Origin: Flavobacteriaceae bacterium
GTDB taxonomy: Bacteria; Bacteroidota; Bacteroidia; Flavobacteriales; Flavobacteriaceae
Length of the DNA stretch: 39,807 nucleotides
Assembly (NCBI GenBank): GCA_013373635.1
Contig: JABXHN010000009.1
Span: 1-39,807 of the forward strand
Reading direction: 5' to 3'
This document shows positions 1 through 7,455 of the stretch, piece after piece. Position numbers and translations under genes: made by a program. Numbering within the stretch: position 1 is the stretch's first letter; each line of letters begins with the position of its first letter. The notes under the pieces are model-generated. The model was not told the DNA's origin and did no database searches. It saw nothing but the letters and a program-made list of their open reading frames with translations.

Positions 1-21
1 TCCCAACTGAGCTATTCGCCC
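1..21 (-). tRNA. tRNA, 5' part only (cut by window edge)
   Basis: On the minus strand the sequence from 21 down to 1 reads as the 5' half of a tRNA: acceptor strand GGGCGAA, the TA of positions 8-9, the D stem GCTC and the D loop AGTTGGGA. The anticodon lies outside the window, so the identity is unknown; tRNA-Val is a guess from the acceptor and D-arm sequence only. It follows tRNA-Asp by 16 bases on the same strand and is probably co-transcribed with it. Confidence 0.75.
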
Positions 22-37
22 AAAACGTTTTAGCAAG

Positions 38-114
38 TGGCGGAATGGACGGGACTCGAACCCGCGCCCCCCTGCGTGACAGGCAGGTATTCTAACCAAC
101 TGAACTACCAGACC
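38..114 (-). tRNA. tRNA-Asp (anticodon GTC)
   Basis: A full 77-nt cloverleaf with encoded CCA (38-40). The anticodon stem CCTGC/GCAGG encloses loop CTGTCAC, giving anticodon GTC for aspartate. The T arm is GCGGG/CCCGT around TTCGAGT. The acceptor strands are GGTCTGG and CCATTCC, which mismatch at pairs 3-70 (T/T) and 4-69 (C/T); this is unusual and is treated as a separate finding. It is the first gene of a tRNA pair read to the left. Confidence 0.93.
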
Positions 115-129
115 TCGCTATTGCGGATG

Positions 130-160
130 CAAATATACATTCCTTATTTAATTGTGCAAA
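130..160 (-). promoter_or_regulatory. Bacteroidota-type promoter for the tRNA-Asp operon
   Basis: On the minus strand TTTG (160-157) is followed after exactly 19 bases by TATATTTG (137-130). This is the Bacteroidota -33/-7 consensus TTTG-N19-TAnnTTTG with no mismatch. The predicted transcript start is near 125, about 11 bases before the tRNA-Asp 5' end at 114. Confidence 0.85.
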
Positions 161-280
161 TAAAAAATTGAGAAAAATTGCACTTTTTTTAAAAATCAGT
201 TTTTGAATAAAATTCTAATAGGAAAACATATTCAAAATGGTTAATTTCACTGACCATACAACTAAACTAAACTTAAACAA

Positions 281-1777
281 ATGGTTACAAAACAAAAGAG
301 AAGACTTGGTTTCTGGGAAATCTGGAATATGAGTTTTGGATTTCTAGGAATTCAATTCGGATTTGCACTTCAAAACGCCAACACTTCTAGGATATTTGAA
401 ACTTTAGGAGCTAATGTAGATGAAATTCCAATTCTTTGGATAGCTGCTCCTGCAACGGGATTAATCGTTCAACCCATTATTGGATATTACAGTGATCGAA
501 CTTGGACTAAACTAGGAAGAAGGCGTCCGTATTTTCTAGTAGGTGCCATACTAGCTTCTATAGCACTCTGTATGATGCCTAATTCACCTGCGTTATGGGT
601 AGCAGCTGGAATGCTTTGGATGATGGATGCTTCTATCAATGTTTCCATGGAGCCATTTAGAGCCTTTGTAGCTGATTTACTTCCTATGGATCAACGAACT
701 CTCGGGTTTTCTATGCAGAGTTTCTTTATTGGAATAGGAGCGGTTGTAGGGTCTGCTTTGCCTTATATGTTCACCAATTGGATTGGACTTAGCAATACAG
801 CACCTGAAGGTGTCATTCCCGACTCGGTAAAATGGTCGTTCTATATCGGTGCTTTTGTGTTCTTAGCTGCTGTCCTTTGGACTGTATTTAGATCTTTCGA
901 ATATTCACCCCAGGAAATGGAAGAATTTGAAGAGGAAGAGGTTGAAGGGCATACGGAAGTCGTTTTTGACAATGGCAATAAAAAGAAACTTAGAGGGACT
1001 GGATTGTTCTTGTTTGGATTTGGAGCCGTATTGAGTTTATTGGTTTTAAATTTCGACCTAGACAAAACACTGTACATACTGACGATAGGTCTGACCCTAG
1101 TAGGGATTTTATTTGTGCTTTCTTCTATTGCTCAAAAAGATGAAAACAACGGTGGTTTTGTAGTCATTATGAGTGATTTGCTCAATATGCCAAAAACCAT
1201 GGTACAATTAGCCTATGTTCAATTCTTTTCTTGGTTTGCACTGTTCTCAATGTGGATTTATACGACTTCTGCGGTTACCGAACACGTCTATGGAACCACC
1301 GATAGCACCTCTCAATTGTATAATGATGGAGCAGACTGGGTTACAGTCCTCTTTGCAGAATACAGTGGAGTAGCGGCTTTAGTTGCGTTTTTATTACCTG
1401 TTTTAGCTAAGTATACCTCTAGGAGAATGACACACCTCATTGCTTTAGTGTTGGGTGGATTGGGACTTATTTCAATTTACTTTATTACAGATCCAGATTA
1501 CCTCATGCTATCTATGGTAGGAGTAGGGGTTGCTTGGGCGAGTATTTTAAGTATTCCCTACGCGATACTATCCGGTTCATTGCCTGCTAAAAAGATGGGC
1601 TATTATATGGGAGTCTTTAACTTCTTTATTGTAATTCCTCAATTAGTTGCTTCGAGTATCTTAGGGTTTATCGTGGTATATTTCTTTGATTCTAAACCGA
1701 TTTATGCATTAATAATTGGTGGGGTTGCTATGATCATTAGTGGACTCCTAACCCTTAGAGTTAACGATTCAGATTAA
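281..1777 (+). CDS. MFS sugar transporter, SLC45/GPH-like
   Basis: A 498-residue inner-membrane protein with about 12 predicted membrane segments, probably a sugar:cation symporter. Near residues 68-82 it has the loop-2/3 signature of SLC45-like and GPH-like carriers: GYYSDR, then a basic stretch GRRRPYF. An acidic run (FEEEEVEG) and a KKK cluster lie in the central cytoplasmic loop around residues 210-236, as expected between the two six-helix halves. Family members carry maltose or sucrose, but the substrate cannot be read here and no maltose-use genes are adjacent. The ATG follows an A-rich stretch without a Shine-Dalgarno site. It converges with the LpxR-like gene, 7 bases away. No clear promoter was found in the 166 bases upstream. 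Confidence 0.85.
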   Translation: MVTKQKRRLGFWEIWNMSFGFLGIQFGFALQNANTSRIFETLGANVDEIPILWIAAPATGLIVQPIIGYYSDRTWTKLGRRRPYFLVGAILASIALCMMPNSPALWVAAGMLWMMDASINVSMEPFRAFVADLLPMDQRTLGFSMQSFFIGIGAVVGSALPYMFTNWIGLSNTAPEGVIPDSVKWSFYIGAFVFLAAVLWTVFRSFEYSPQEMEEFEEEEVEGHTEVVFDNGNKKKLRGTGLFLFGFGAVLSLLVLNFDLDKTLYILTIGLTLVGILFVLSSIAQKDENNGGFVVIMSDLLNMPKTMVQLAYVQFFSWFALFSMWIYTTSAVTEHVYGTTDSTSQLYNDGADWVTVLFAEYSGVAALVAFLLPVLAKYTSRRMTHLIALVLGGLGLISIYFITDPDYLMLSMVGVGVAWASILSIPYAILSGSLPAKKMGYYMGVFNFFIVIPQLVASSILGFIVVYFFDSKPIYALIIGGVAMIISGLLTLRVNDSD

Positions 1778-1784
1778 ATAAGTA

Positions 1785-2669
1785 TTACAGCATCAATTTG
1801 GTAATCCCTATACTCATATAGGGATGCCAAGGATGTCTTTGAGAACTATTGTCTTTAGATCGGTAGTTCCAAATCGCTTTTACAGCCCAATTGTTTATAT
1901 AAAACACGGGCCCTGCCATAAAAGTAATTCGGTAGGGTTTCAGTTCACGCTCAAAGGTGTTTGAGTGATCCAAAGGACCTTGAATCATAAAGTCGTGAAA
2001 AAAGTATTGTTGTTGAACTCCAATTAAAAATCCAGATTGTCTGTTTTGGTATGTAGGATTGTTAACTGATAAAATACTCAACCCATTTAATAGCAAAAAT
2101 GCACGATGTTGAAGGTAGGTCTTTACCAATCCTAATTGAGCTCCAGTCTCCATTGCAAATTTTAAATCCTTTTCTAAGGTCCATTCTCTTGTGAAAGAGT
2201 AGGATAAATCGATTAAAAGTTTCTGAGGCATGGCATCAACCCAAGCGAGATTGTCAAGTCCTAAAAAGGTGTTGTGATACCAATTTTGAAGTTGCTTGGC
2301 TAAGGACGCATTTCCACTGATTCCAATACTTAGGGATAATTCACTCGAACGATCTAATTGAGTTTTTATGCGCTTAGATTTCAAATACAAATACCCTGAA
2401 TAAGGATAATCATAACTTTTTGTATCGGTGAGATATCGAAAAGAAGGATTGTAAATTTCCTGTCCTAGCTCAAAGTGATAGCTCAGGTTTTTGTCGTTTT
2501 TAGAGACTGATCCAAAATTTAAAAACAATCCATTGGAGTAGTAATAGTCCTTGCTAAAATAGAGGTCGTTGTCGTTTTGAAAATGCCAGTACGATTGCCC
2601 AAAAGAGCAAAAACTTAGAAAAAAGATGAATGTTAAACTAAGGGAATACTTGAAAATTCTTTGATGCAT
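1785..2669 (-). CDS. LpxR-like lipid A deacylase family outer-membrane protein (DUF2219)
   Basis: A 294-residue protein with a signal peptide (residues 1-24, ending SFG before Q25) and an alternating aromatic pattern typical of a small outer-membrane beta barrel. It carries the hallmarks of the LpxR/DUF2219 family: an N-terminal ND pair (N32-D33, within FQNDNDLYF), the YYYSNG segment with S45, and a histidine in QNWYH (H132). These match in type the Asn-Asp, Ser/Thr and His active-site residues of Salmonella LpxR, which removes the 3'-acyloxyacyl chain of lipid A. Activity on flavobacterial lipid A is inferred only. The start overlaps the end of the upstream kinase-like gene by 37 bases; a later start would remove the signal peptide, so this start is kept. 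Confidence 0.75.
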   Translation of the reverse strand: MHQRIFKYSLSLTFIFFLSFCSFGQSYWHFQNDNDLYFSKDYYYSNGLFLNFGSVSKNDKNLSYHFELGQEIYNPSFRYLTDTKSYDYPYSGYLYLKSKRIKTQLDRSSELSLSIGISGNASLAKQLQNWYHNTFLGLDNLAWVDAMPQKLLIDLSYSFTREWTLEKDLKFAMETGAQLGLVKTYLQHRAFLLLNGLSILSVNNPTYQNRQSGFLIGVQQQYFFHDFMIQGPLDHSNTFERELKPYRITFMAGPVFYINNWAVKAIWNYRSKDNSSQRHPWHPYMSIGITKLML

Positions 2670-3697
2670 TTATCGATAAAGGCATTGTTTTTATGAGCCT
2701 CTTTAGCAAATCTAAACAAACTTTTGGCACGGTCTAAATTTTCAGTTGGATTGTTGACCTTGTAGTATTGGTCGTTTAAAAAATAATCAGTGAGTGCTCT
2801 TAGACCATGTATAAAAGGCATATATACTGCTCCTAAGGATAAGGATTTAAGTTCTTCTTTGGAAGTGTTTTCAATAGTGGAACAAAACCCTTGAATCAAA
2901 CTTTTAGTATAGTCTTTGTTGAGTTTGATTTGATCGAGATTGAGTTCTCCCTCTTTGGCTGAAAATGCAGCAGTTCTAAAGAGATCTCCAAAATCGTAAA
3001 AGAGATATCCCGGCATTAGGGTATCCAAATCGATTAAACAAATGGCCTTTTCATTTGAAAACAACATATTGTTGAGCTTGGTGTCGTTGTGACAGACTCT
3101 TAATGGAATGTTGAAATTGTGATGGAGTAGTAGTGGTTTTAGGAGATCGACTAAGGCGAGCTCTTCATCCGCTTCTTGAATACGTTCTTTAGAGCCTAAA
3201 TGAAATGCCTTATCAAATTCTTCAAAGCGAAATTCCAAATCGTTAAACTTGGGAAGGTGAGTTTGATAATCCTCTAGATTTTCATTTTTTAGTGAATTGT
3301 GAAATTCAGCTAAAAGTTTACCAGCTTCATAGGCCATTGAGCTGTCTTTACTGGAATCATAAGCCTTGGAATTTTTGACAAAGTCTGTCAATCTCCAATA
3401 ATGCTGATCTTGATCCTGTAAAAAGGACTGATGGTCGACTGTGCTTTTAAGCTCAGGATAATTGGAATTACTTTTTCTTAAAACACTTAAGGCTCGCTGC
3501 TGGTTATTGAGAATGGCATCTGCATTCTTAAAAACAGCCGTGTTAATTCGTTGAAGTAAATAAACAGGAGTGTTGTCTTCTAAAAGCACATAAGTATCGT
3601 TAATCAATCCTTGAGACAGCTCTTCGATTGTGAGCTTCTTCGAATCTAAACCATAATCCTCTAAAAGGGATTGATATGTACTGGGGTTTATCCCCAT
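2633..3697 (-). CDS. Aminoglycoside-phosphotransferase-fold sugar kinase, N-acetylhexosamine 1-kinase-like
   Basis: A 354-residue soluble kinase of the APH/choline-kinase fold. The catalytic loop is VCHNDTKLNN (H203, D205, N209/N210), followed by the metal-binding LIDLDT (D223/D225) and then YDFGDLFR near residue 235. The form HNDTKLNN with DLDTxxPG is typical of the NahK branch, which phosphorylates GlcNAc or GalNAc at C1 using ATP. Other anomeric sugar kinases, including AmgK of peptidoglycan recycling, share the fold, so the substrate is not certain. The start overlaps the nucleotidyltransferase gene by 10 bases, so the two are almost surely co-translated: kinase product to nucleotide sugar. 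It also overlaps the LpxR-like gene at its 3' end. Confidence 0.8.
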   Translation of the reverse strand: MGINPSTYQSLLEDYGLDSKKLTIEELSQGLINDTYVLLEDNTPVYLLQRINTAVFKNADAILNNQQRALSVLRKSNSNYPELKSTVDHQSFLQDQDQHYWRLTDFVKNSKAYDSSKDSSMAYEAGKLLAEFHNSLKNENLEDYQTHLPKFNDLEFRFEEFDKAFHLGSKERIQEADEELALVDLLKPLLLHHNFNIPLRVCHNDTKLNNMLFSNEKAICLIDLDTLMPGYLFYDFGDLFRTAAFSAKEGELNLDQIKLNKDYTKSLIQGFCSTIENTSKEELKSLSLGAVYMPFIHGLRALTDYFLNDQYYKVNNPTENLDRAKSLFRFAKEAHKNNAFIDKCIKEFSSIPLV

Positions 3698-4569
3698 AAT
3701 TGTTCTGGATACGCTCCTTGCTTGTGAAATTTAGCTAGGGTATCGATCGCAATTTGTTTATCCTCTGCATAAGTCACTCCAAACCAATTCGATTTGGATT
3801 TGATCAGTCTGATTTTTATCTTCTCTTCATGCATCATATTGGACATTACTTTTGGTATAAAAACCTCTGAGCTTAGTGCATTTCCTTCTTCAAAGAACGA
3901 GTTGATTTCTTTTTCAATTTCTTCAAAAACAATTGGAGTATTGATCCAAAAGTTCATACTCACAGGGGTGTCTAAATCAAAGTATTGCTCAGTAGCGTGA
4001 TCGATCACACGATCTTGATCAGCTTGTAATTTAAGTGTTTCAGTAATCTCAGTAAGATATTCATCATTGCTTTGACAAACTCCCCTTGAAACCGTACCAA
4101 AGTCAGATAGGGTATTTCCTAATTCATAAGCTACTAGAGCAAATTCATTCAGTTCTTCACTTGAATTAATAAAGTTAGCTGCCTCCTGATAGGCTAAGTT
4201 TCCGTAAAAATCATCCGCATTGATAATTACAAATGGATCGTCGATGACGTGTCTTGCAGCCCAAACAGCATGAGCAGTTCCCCATGGCTTAACTCTTTCT
4301 TTTGGAAATTCAATTCCATCAGGTAAATCAGAAAGTTCTTGTGCAACCACATCCAATCTAATTTTTCCATTGAGTTTTGGAGCTAGGTAATCTGTTAAAG
4401 TATCGACATTCTCTTTTTTGGTGATAACTACTACTTGAGAAAATCCAGCTTGAATTGCATCGTAAATACTGTATTCCATTAAAAATGATCCATCTGGACC
4501 AAGAGAATCAAATTGTTTTAAACCTCCATATCTACTGCCATTCCCAGCAGCCATAATCAACAATGTCAT
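3688..4569 (-). CDS. Sugar-1-phosphate nucleotidyltransferase
   Basis: A 293-residue nucleotidyltransferase of the NTP_transferase fold. The nucleotide-binding loop MAAGNGSRYGGLKQ lies at residues 6-19, and the metal-binding INADDFYG near residues 116-123 (D119/D120); KPWGTAHAV near 94-102 matches the sugar/nucleotide-site loop. Such enzymes make UDP-, dTDP- or GDP-sugars from sugar 1-phosphates. Partnered with the overlapping NahK-like kinase, a UDP-N-acetylhexosamine product is the simplest inference. A longer reading would begin at a TTG at 4593, but the likely -7 element at 4591-4598 puts the transcript start near 4586, inside that extension, so the ATG at 4569 is chosen. Confidence 0.82.
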   Translation of the reverse strand: MTLLIMAAGNGSRYGGLKQFDSLGPDGSFLMEYSIYDAIQAGFSQVVVITKKENVDTLTDYLAPKLNGKIRLDVVAQELSDLPDGIEFPKERVKPWGTAHAVWAARHVIDDPFVIINADDFYGNLAYQEAANFINSSEELNEFALVAYELGNTLSDFGTVSRGVCQSNDEYLTEITETLKLQADQDRVIDHATEQYFDLDTPVSMNFWINTPIVFEEIEKEINSFFEEGNALSSEVFIPKVMSNMMHEEKIKIRLIKSKSNWFGVTYAEDKQIAIDTLAKFHKQGAYPEQLWG

Positions 4570-4590
4570 ATCGATAATTTTAAGTTGGCC

Positions 4591-4598
4591 CAAAGGTA
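4591..4598 (-). promoter_or_regulatory. -7 promoter element for the nucleotidyltransferase-kinase genes
   Basis: The minus strand reads TACCTTTG, a full match to TAnnTTTG. The expected start is near 4586, leaving a leader of about 17 bases before the ATG at 4569. No good -33 TTG lies 19 bases upstream. Confidence 0.55.
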
Positions 4599-4640
4599 AG
4601 ATTATCTAAATAAAATATAAAGCTAGTTTCTTATAAACTA

Positions 4641-4648
4641 TACTTTTA
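4641..4648 (+). promoter_or_regulatory. Possible -7 element for the GH109-like gene
   Basis: TACTTTTA matches TAnnTTTG except at the last base. It lies 31 bases before the start codon at 4680. No -33 box is evident, so this is tentative. Confidence 0.35.
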
Positions 4649-4679
4649 ATATATTCACATAATTATTATACCCTCAATC

Positions 4680-6035
4680 ATGAATAAAAGAAGAAATTTT
4701 ATAAAAACAACAGCTGCCTTTGGTGCAGCATCAATGGTCGTGCCTCAAATGAGTTTTGGTAGTGTATTATCGGCTAATGAAAAAGTCAATGTAGCTCTGA
4801 TTGGAGTTGGACTAAGAGGAACCAATCATCTCAACAATTTATTAAAGCGCTCTGATGTCAATATCGTTGCCATCTGTGATGTGGACCCTAAACGTATTGA
4901 AATAGCCTTAGATCTGATTCAAAAAGCTTCATTTAAAAAACCAAAGGTCTTTACCAATGGAGATTACGCTTATAGAGATTTGTTGGAACTAAAAGAAGTA
5001 GATGCAGTAGTGATTTCAACGCCTTGGCTATGGCATACCAGAATGACCGTCGATGCGATGAAAGCTGGAGTTTTTGCAGGAGTAGAAGTTTCTGCTGCTA
5101 ATACAATTGAAGAGTGCTGGGATTTAGTTAATACCCATGAAGAAACAGGAACTCATATGATGCTTTTGGAGAATGTCAATTATCGCAGAGATATTATGGC
5201 TGTACTCAATATGGTGAAGCAAAATGTATTTGGAGAACTAGTGCACTTCAGATGTGGATACCAACACGATTTGCGTTTTGTGAAGTTTAACGATGGTAAA
5301 ACACCTTATGGAAATGGCGTGGAATTCGGGGAAAATGCCATTTCAGAAGCCAAATGGAGAACCCTTCACTCAGTAAAGAGAAATGCCGATGTATATCCAA
5401 CTCATGGATTAGGTCCAATAGCAGCAATGGCTGATATCAATAGAGGAAATCGATTCACATCATTAACTTCAACGGCTACCAAAGCAATAGGATTACATAA
5501 TTATATTGTTGAAAAAGGAGGTGGGGATCATCCCAATGCTAAGGTTAAATTTAAACAAGGTGATGTGATCACCACCACTGTAGAAACAGCGATGGGAGAA
5601 AGTATCATCATTACTCATGATTGTAATCTACCAAGACCCTATTCACTCGGATTTAGAGTTCAAGGAGCTAATGGGCTTTGGGAAGTCGATGGTAATCGAA
5701 TCTATATCGAAGGAACATCTGAACCACACCGTTGGGATCAAGCAAATGAGTGGTTGGAGAAATACGATCACCCACTGTGGCAAAAATACGGTGAATACGC
5801 AACAGGAGCAGGACATGGAGGAATGGATTTCTTTGTGATGAATGCCTTTATTGAATCTGCAAAGCGCAACATCGCTCCACCAATCGACGCCTATGATGCT
5901 GCTGCTTGGAGTGCTGTGACACCGCTTTCAGAAGTATCTATTGAAAATAATGGTGCTCCTCAAATGTTTCCAGATTTTACCAGAGGACTATGGGAAAAGA
6001 GAACGCCCTACAACTGGATGAAAGACACTTGGTAA
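4680..6035 (+). CDS. Gfo/Idh/MocA-family protein, GH109-like (alpha-N-acetylgalactosaminidase family), Tat-exported
   Basis: A 451-residue protein with a twin-arginine signal (KRRNFIK, residues 3-9, then an Ala-rich hydrophobic stretch to about 30). A Rossmann NAD-binding site follows (GVGLRG, 42-47; ICDVDP near 65-70). The features resemble glycoside hydrolase family 109, which uses tightly bound NAD+ and transient oxidation to cleave alpha-GalNAc: LLENVNYRRD (E164), YPTHGLGP (H242), a C-terminal GHGGMDF, DAYDAAAWSA and DFTRG. The location would be periplasmic or exported. It lies divergent from the kinase and nucleotidyltransferase genes, which fits a GalNAc-use group. Ordinary sugar oxidoreductases share the fold, so the hydrolase role needs testing. 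Confidence 0.82.
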   Translation: MNKRRNFIKTTAAFGAASMVVPQMSFGSVLSANEKVNVALIGVGLRGTNHLNNLLKRSDVNIVAICDVDPKRIEIALDLIQKASFKKPKVFTNGDYAYRDLLELKEVDAVVISTPWLWHTRMTVDAMKAGVFAGVEVSAANTIEECWDLVNTHEETGTHMMLLENVNYRRDIMAVLNMVKQNVFGELVHFRCGYQHDLRFVKFNDGKTPYGNGVEFGENAISEAKWRTLHSVKRNADVYPTHGLGPIAAMADINRGNRFTSLTSTATKAIGLHNYIVEKGGGDHPNAKVKFKQGDVITTTVETAMGESIIITHDCNLPRPYSLGFRVQGANGLWEVDGNRIYIEGTSEPHRWDQANEWLEKYDHPLWQKYGEYATGAGHGGMDFFVMNAFIESAKRNIAPPIDAYDAAAWSAVTPLSEVSIENNGAPQMFPDFTRGLWEKRTPYNWMKDTW

Positions 6036-6042
6036 AATCAAC

Positions 6043-6054
6043 TGATAATTATCA
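6043..6054 (+). promoter_or_regulatory. FNR-like operator before hemN
   Basis: TGATAATTATCA is a perfect 12-bp palindrome of FNR type (TGAT-N4-ATCA). Its centre (6048.5) lies 29.5 bp upstream of the first base of the -7 element at 6078, which puts it near -41.5 of a start at about 6090. The same geometry occurs at three other sites in the window. Confidence 0.72.
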
Positions 6055-6077
6055 TATAGAATGGGATGTGCTTGAGC

Positions 6078-6085
6078 TATTTTTG
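6078..6085 (+). promoter_or_regulatory. -7 promoter element of hemN
   Basis: TATTTTTG matches TAnnTTTG. The expected start near 6090 would leave only about 4 bases before the ATG at 6094, so the transcript would be nearly leaderless. No clear -33 TTG is present, as is common at activator-dependent promoters. Confidence 0.65.
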
Positions 6086-6093
6086 CTCAGAGT

Positions 6094-7455
6094 ATGTCCC
6101 ATTTAATTGAAAAATACAATGTGCCCGGTCCTCGTTATACGAGTTACCCAACGGTACCCTATTGGGATCTAGAGTCTTTTTCGATTGAACAATGGCTGGA
6201 AAGCGTCAAAGATAGCTTTCAAATCAGCAATCAATCCGAAGGGATTAGTATTTATATTCACCTGCCTTTTTGTGAAAACCTATGTACCTTTTGTGGGTGT
6301 CATAAACGCATTACCAAGAGACACGAGCAAGAAGCACCTTATGTGGATACCTTACTCGCAGAATGGGATCTGTACTGTGATCTATTAGAAGATCGCCCTT
6401 TGATCAAAGAATTGCACTTAGGAGGAGGTACACCAACCTTTTTTTCAATAGAAGAACTCCAGCGACTTATTACTGGTCTTTTTAAAAGAGCTGAGCGAGC
6501 TAAAGGATATGAATACAGTTTTGAAGGTCATCCCAATAACACTACAGAAGAACATCTAAAATGCTTATATGATTTAGGATTTAGTCGTGTGAGTTTTGGA
6601 GTTCAGGATTACGATCCCAAAGTTCAGTTGGCAATTCATAGAATTCAGCCTTATGAAGCCGTAAAAAAAGTAACTGAACTCGCTACAGCTGTAGGTTATT
6701 ATTCCGTTGGTCATGATTTGATTTACGGACTGCCCTTACAATCCAAGAATGCGATTCTCAACACCGTTGAAAAGACATTAAAACTTAGACCTGATCGAAT
6801 CGCACTCTATTCTTATGCCCATGTCCCTTGGATTAAAGGAAATGGTCAACGAGGGTTTTCAGAAGAGGATTTACCATCTGCGGATGAGAAACGAATGCTT
6901 TATGAACTGGCTAAGAACGCCCTTCTCTCAGCTGGATATATCGAGATTGGAATGGATCACTTTGCTGTGGAATCCGATTCGCTTTACAGGGCAACGCTTG
7001 AAGGAACAATACACAGAAACTTTATGGGATACACTCAATCGAAGACTCGATTGATGATTGGACTTGGAATGTCTAGTATCAGTGATAGCTGGACTTCATT
7101 TGCACAAAATGAAAAGGATTTAGAGGCGTATACAGCTTTAGTTCACAAGGGAATTATCCCCGTAGTTAAAGGGCATCATTTAAACCAGGAAGACCTAGTG
7201 ATTCGAAAACATATTCTGAACTTAATGACTCAATTTGAAACGAGTTGGGATACTAGTCAGGGAATGTTTCCAGAAATAGAAGATTGTTTGAACTCACTCA
7301 AGACTTTTGAAGAGGATGAGCTCTTAAAAGTTCACGATCATTCGATCGAGGTTTTTGAAAAAGGAAAGCCTTTTATCAGAAATATCTGTATGGCATTTGA
7401 TTTAAAGCTCCTTCGAACTGCTCCCGATCGTCAACTCTTCTCCATGACTATTTGA
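6094..7455 (+). CDS. hemN: Oxygen-independent coproporphyrinogen III oxidase (radical SAM)
   Basis: A 453-residue cytoplasmic enzyme that decarboxylates coproporphyrinogen III to protoporphyrinogen IX without oxygen, using S-adenosylmethionine. The Fe-S motif C60-x3-C64-x2-C67 is followed by G-C69, the CGC form seen in true HemN. The N-terminal PGPRYTSYPT (residues 11-20) separates it from HemW. The SAM-binding GGGTPTFF lies near residue 111, and the HemN C-terminal domain follows. An FNR-like operator lies just upstream, as suits haem synthesis at low oxygen next to a cbb3 oxidase cluster. Its last 54 bases overlap the convergent SafE-like gene. Confidence 0.95.
   Translation: MSHLIEKYNVPGPRYTSYPTVPYWDLESFSIEQWLESVKDSFQISNQSEGISIYIHLPFCENLCTFCGCHKRITKRHEQEAPYVDTLLAEWDLYCDLLEDRPLIKELHLGGGTPTFFSIEELQRLITGLFKRAERAKGYEYSFEGHPNNTTEEHLKCLYDLGFSRVSFGVQDYDPKVQLAIHRIQPYEAVKKVTELATAVGYYSVGHDLIYGLPLQSKNAILNTVEKTLKLRPDRIALYSYAHVPWIKGNGQRGFSEEDLPSADEKRMLYELAKNALLSAGYIEIGMDHFAVESDSLYRATLEGTIHRNFMGYTQSKTRLMIGLGMSSISDSWTSFAQNEKDLEAYTALVHKGIIPVVKGHHLNQEDLVIRKHILNLMTQFETSWDTSQGMFPEIEDCLNSLKTFEEDELLKVHDHSIEVFEKGKPFIRNICMAFDLKLLRTAPDRQLFSMTI

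Noticed and set aside
4570-4593. Longer nucleotidyltransferase starting at 4593
   Set aside because: The codon is TTG, it lies within the likely promoter element, and the protein motif begins right after the ATG at 4569.
6072-6090. Hairpin TTGAGC/GCTCAG as a terminator after the GH109-like gene
   Set aside because: The stem is only 6 pairs, has no following T run, and overlaps the hemN -7 element, so it would lie at the hemN promoter.
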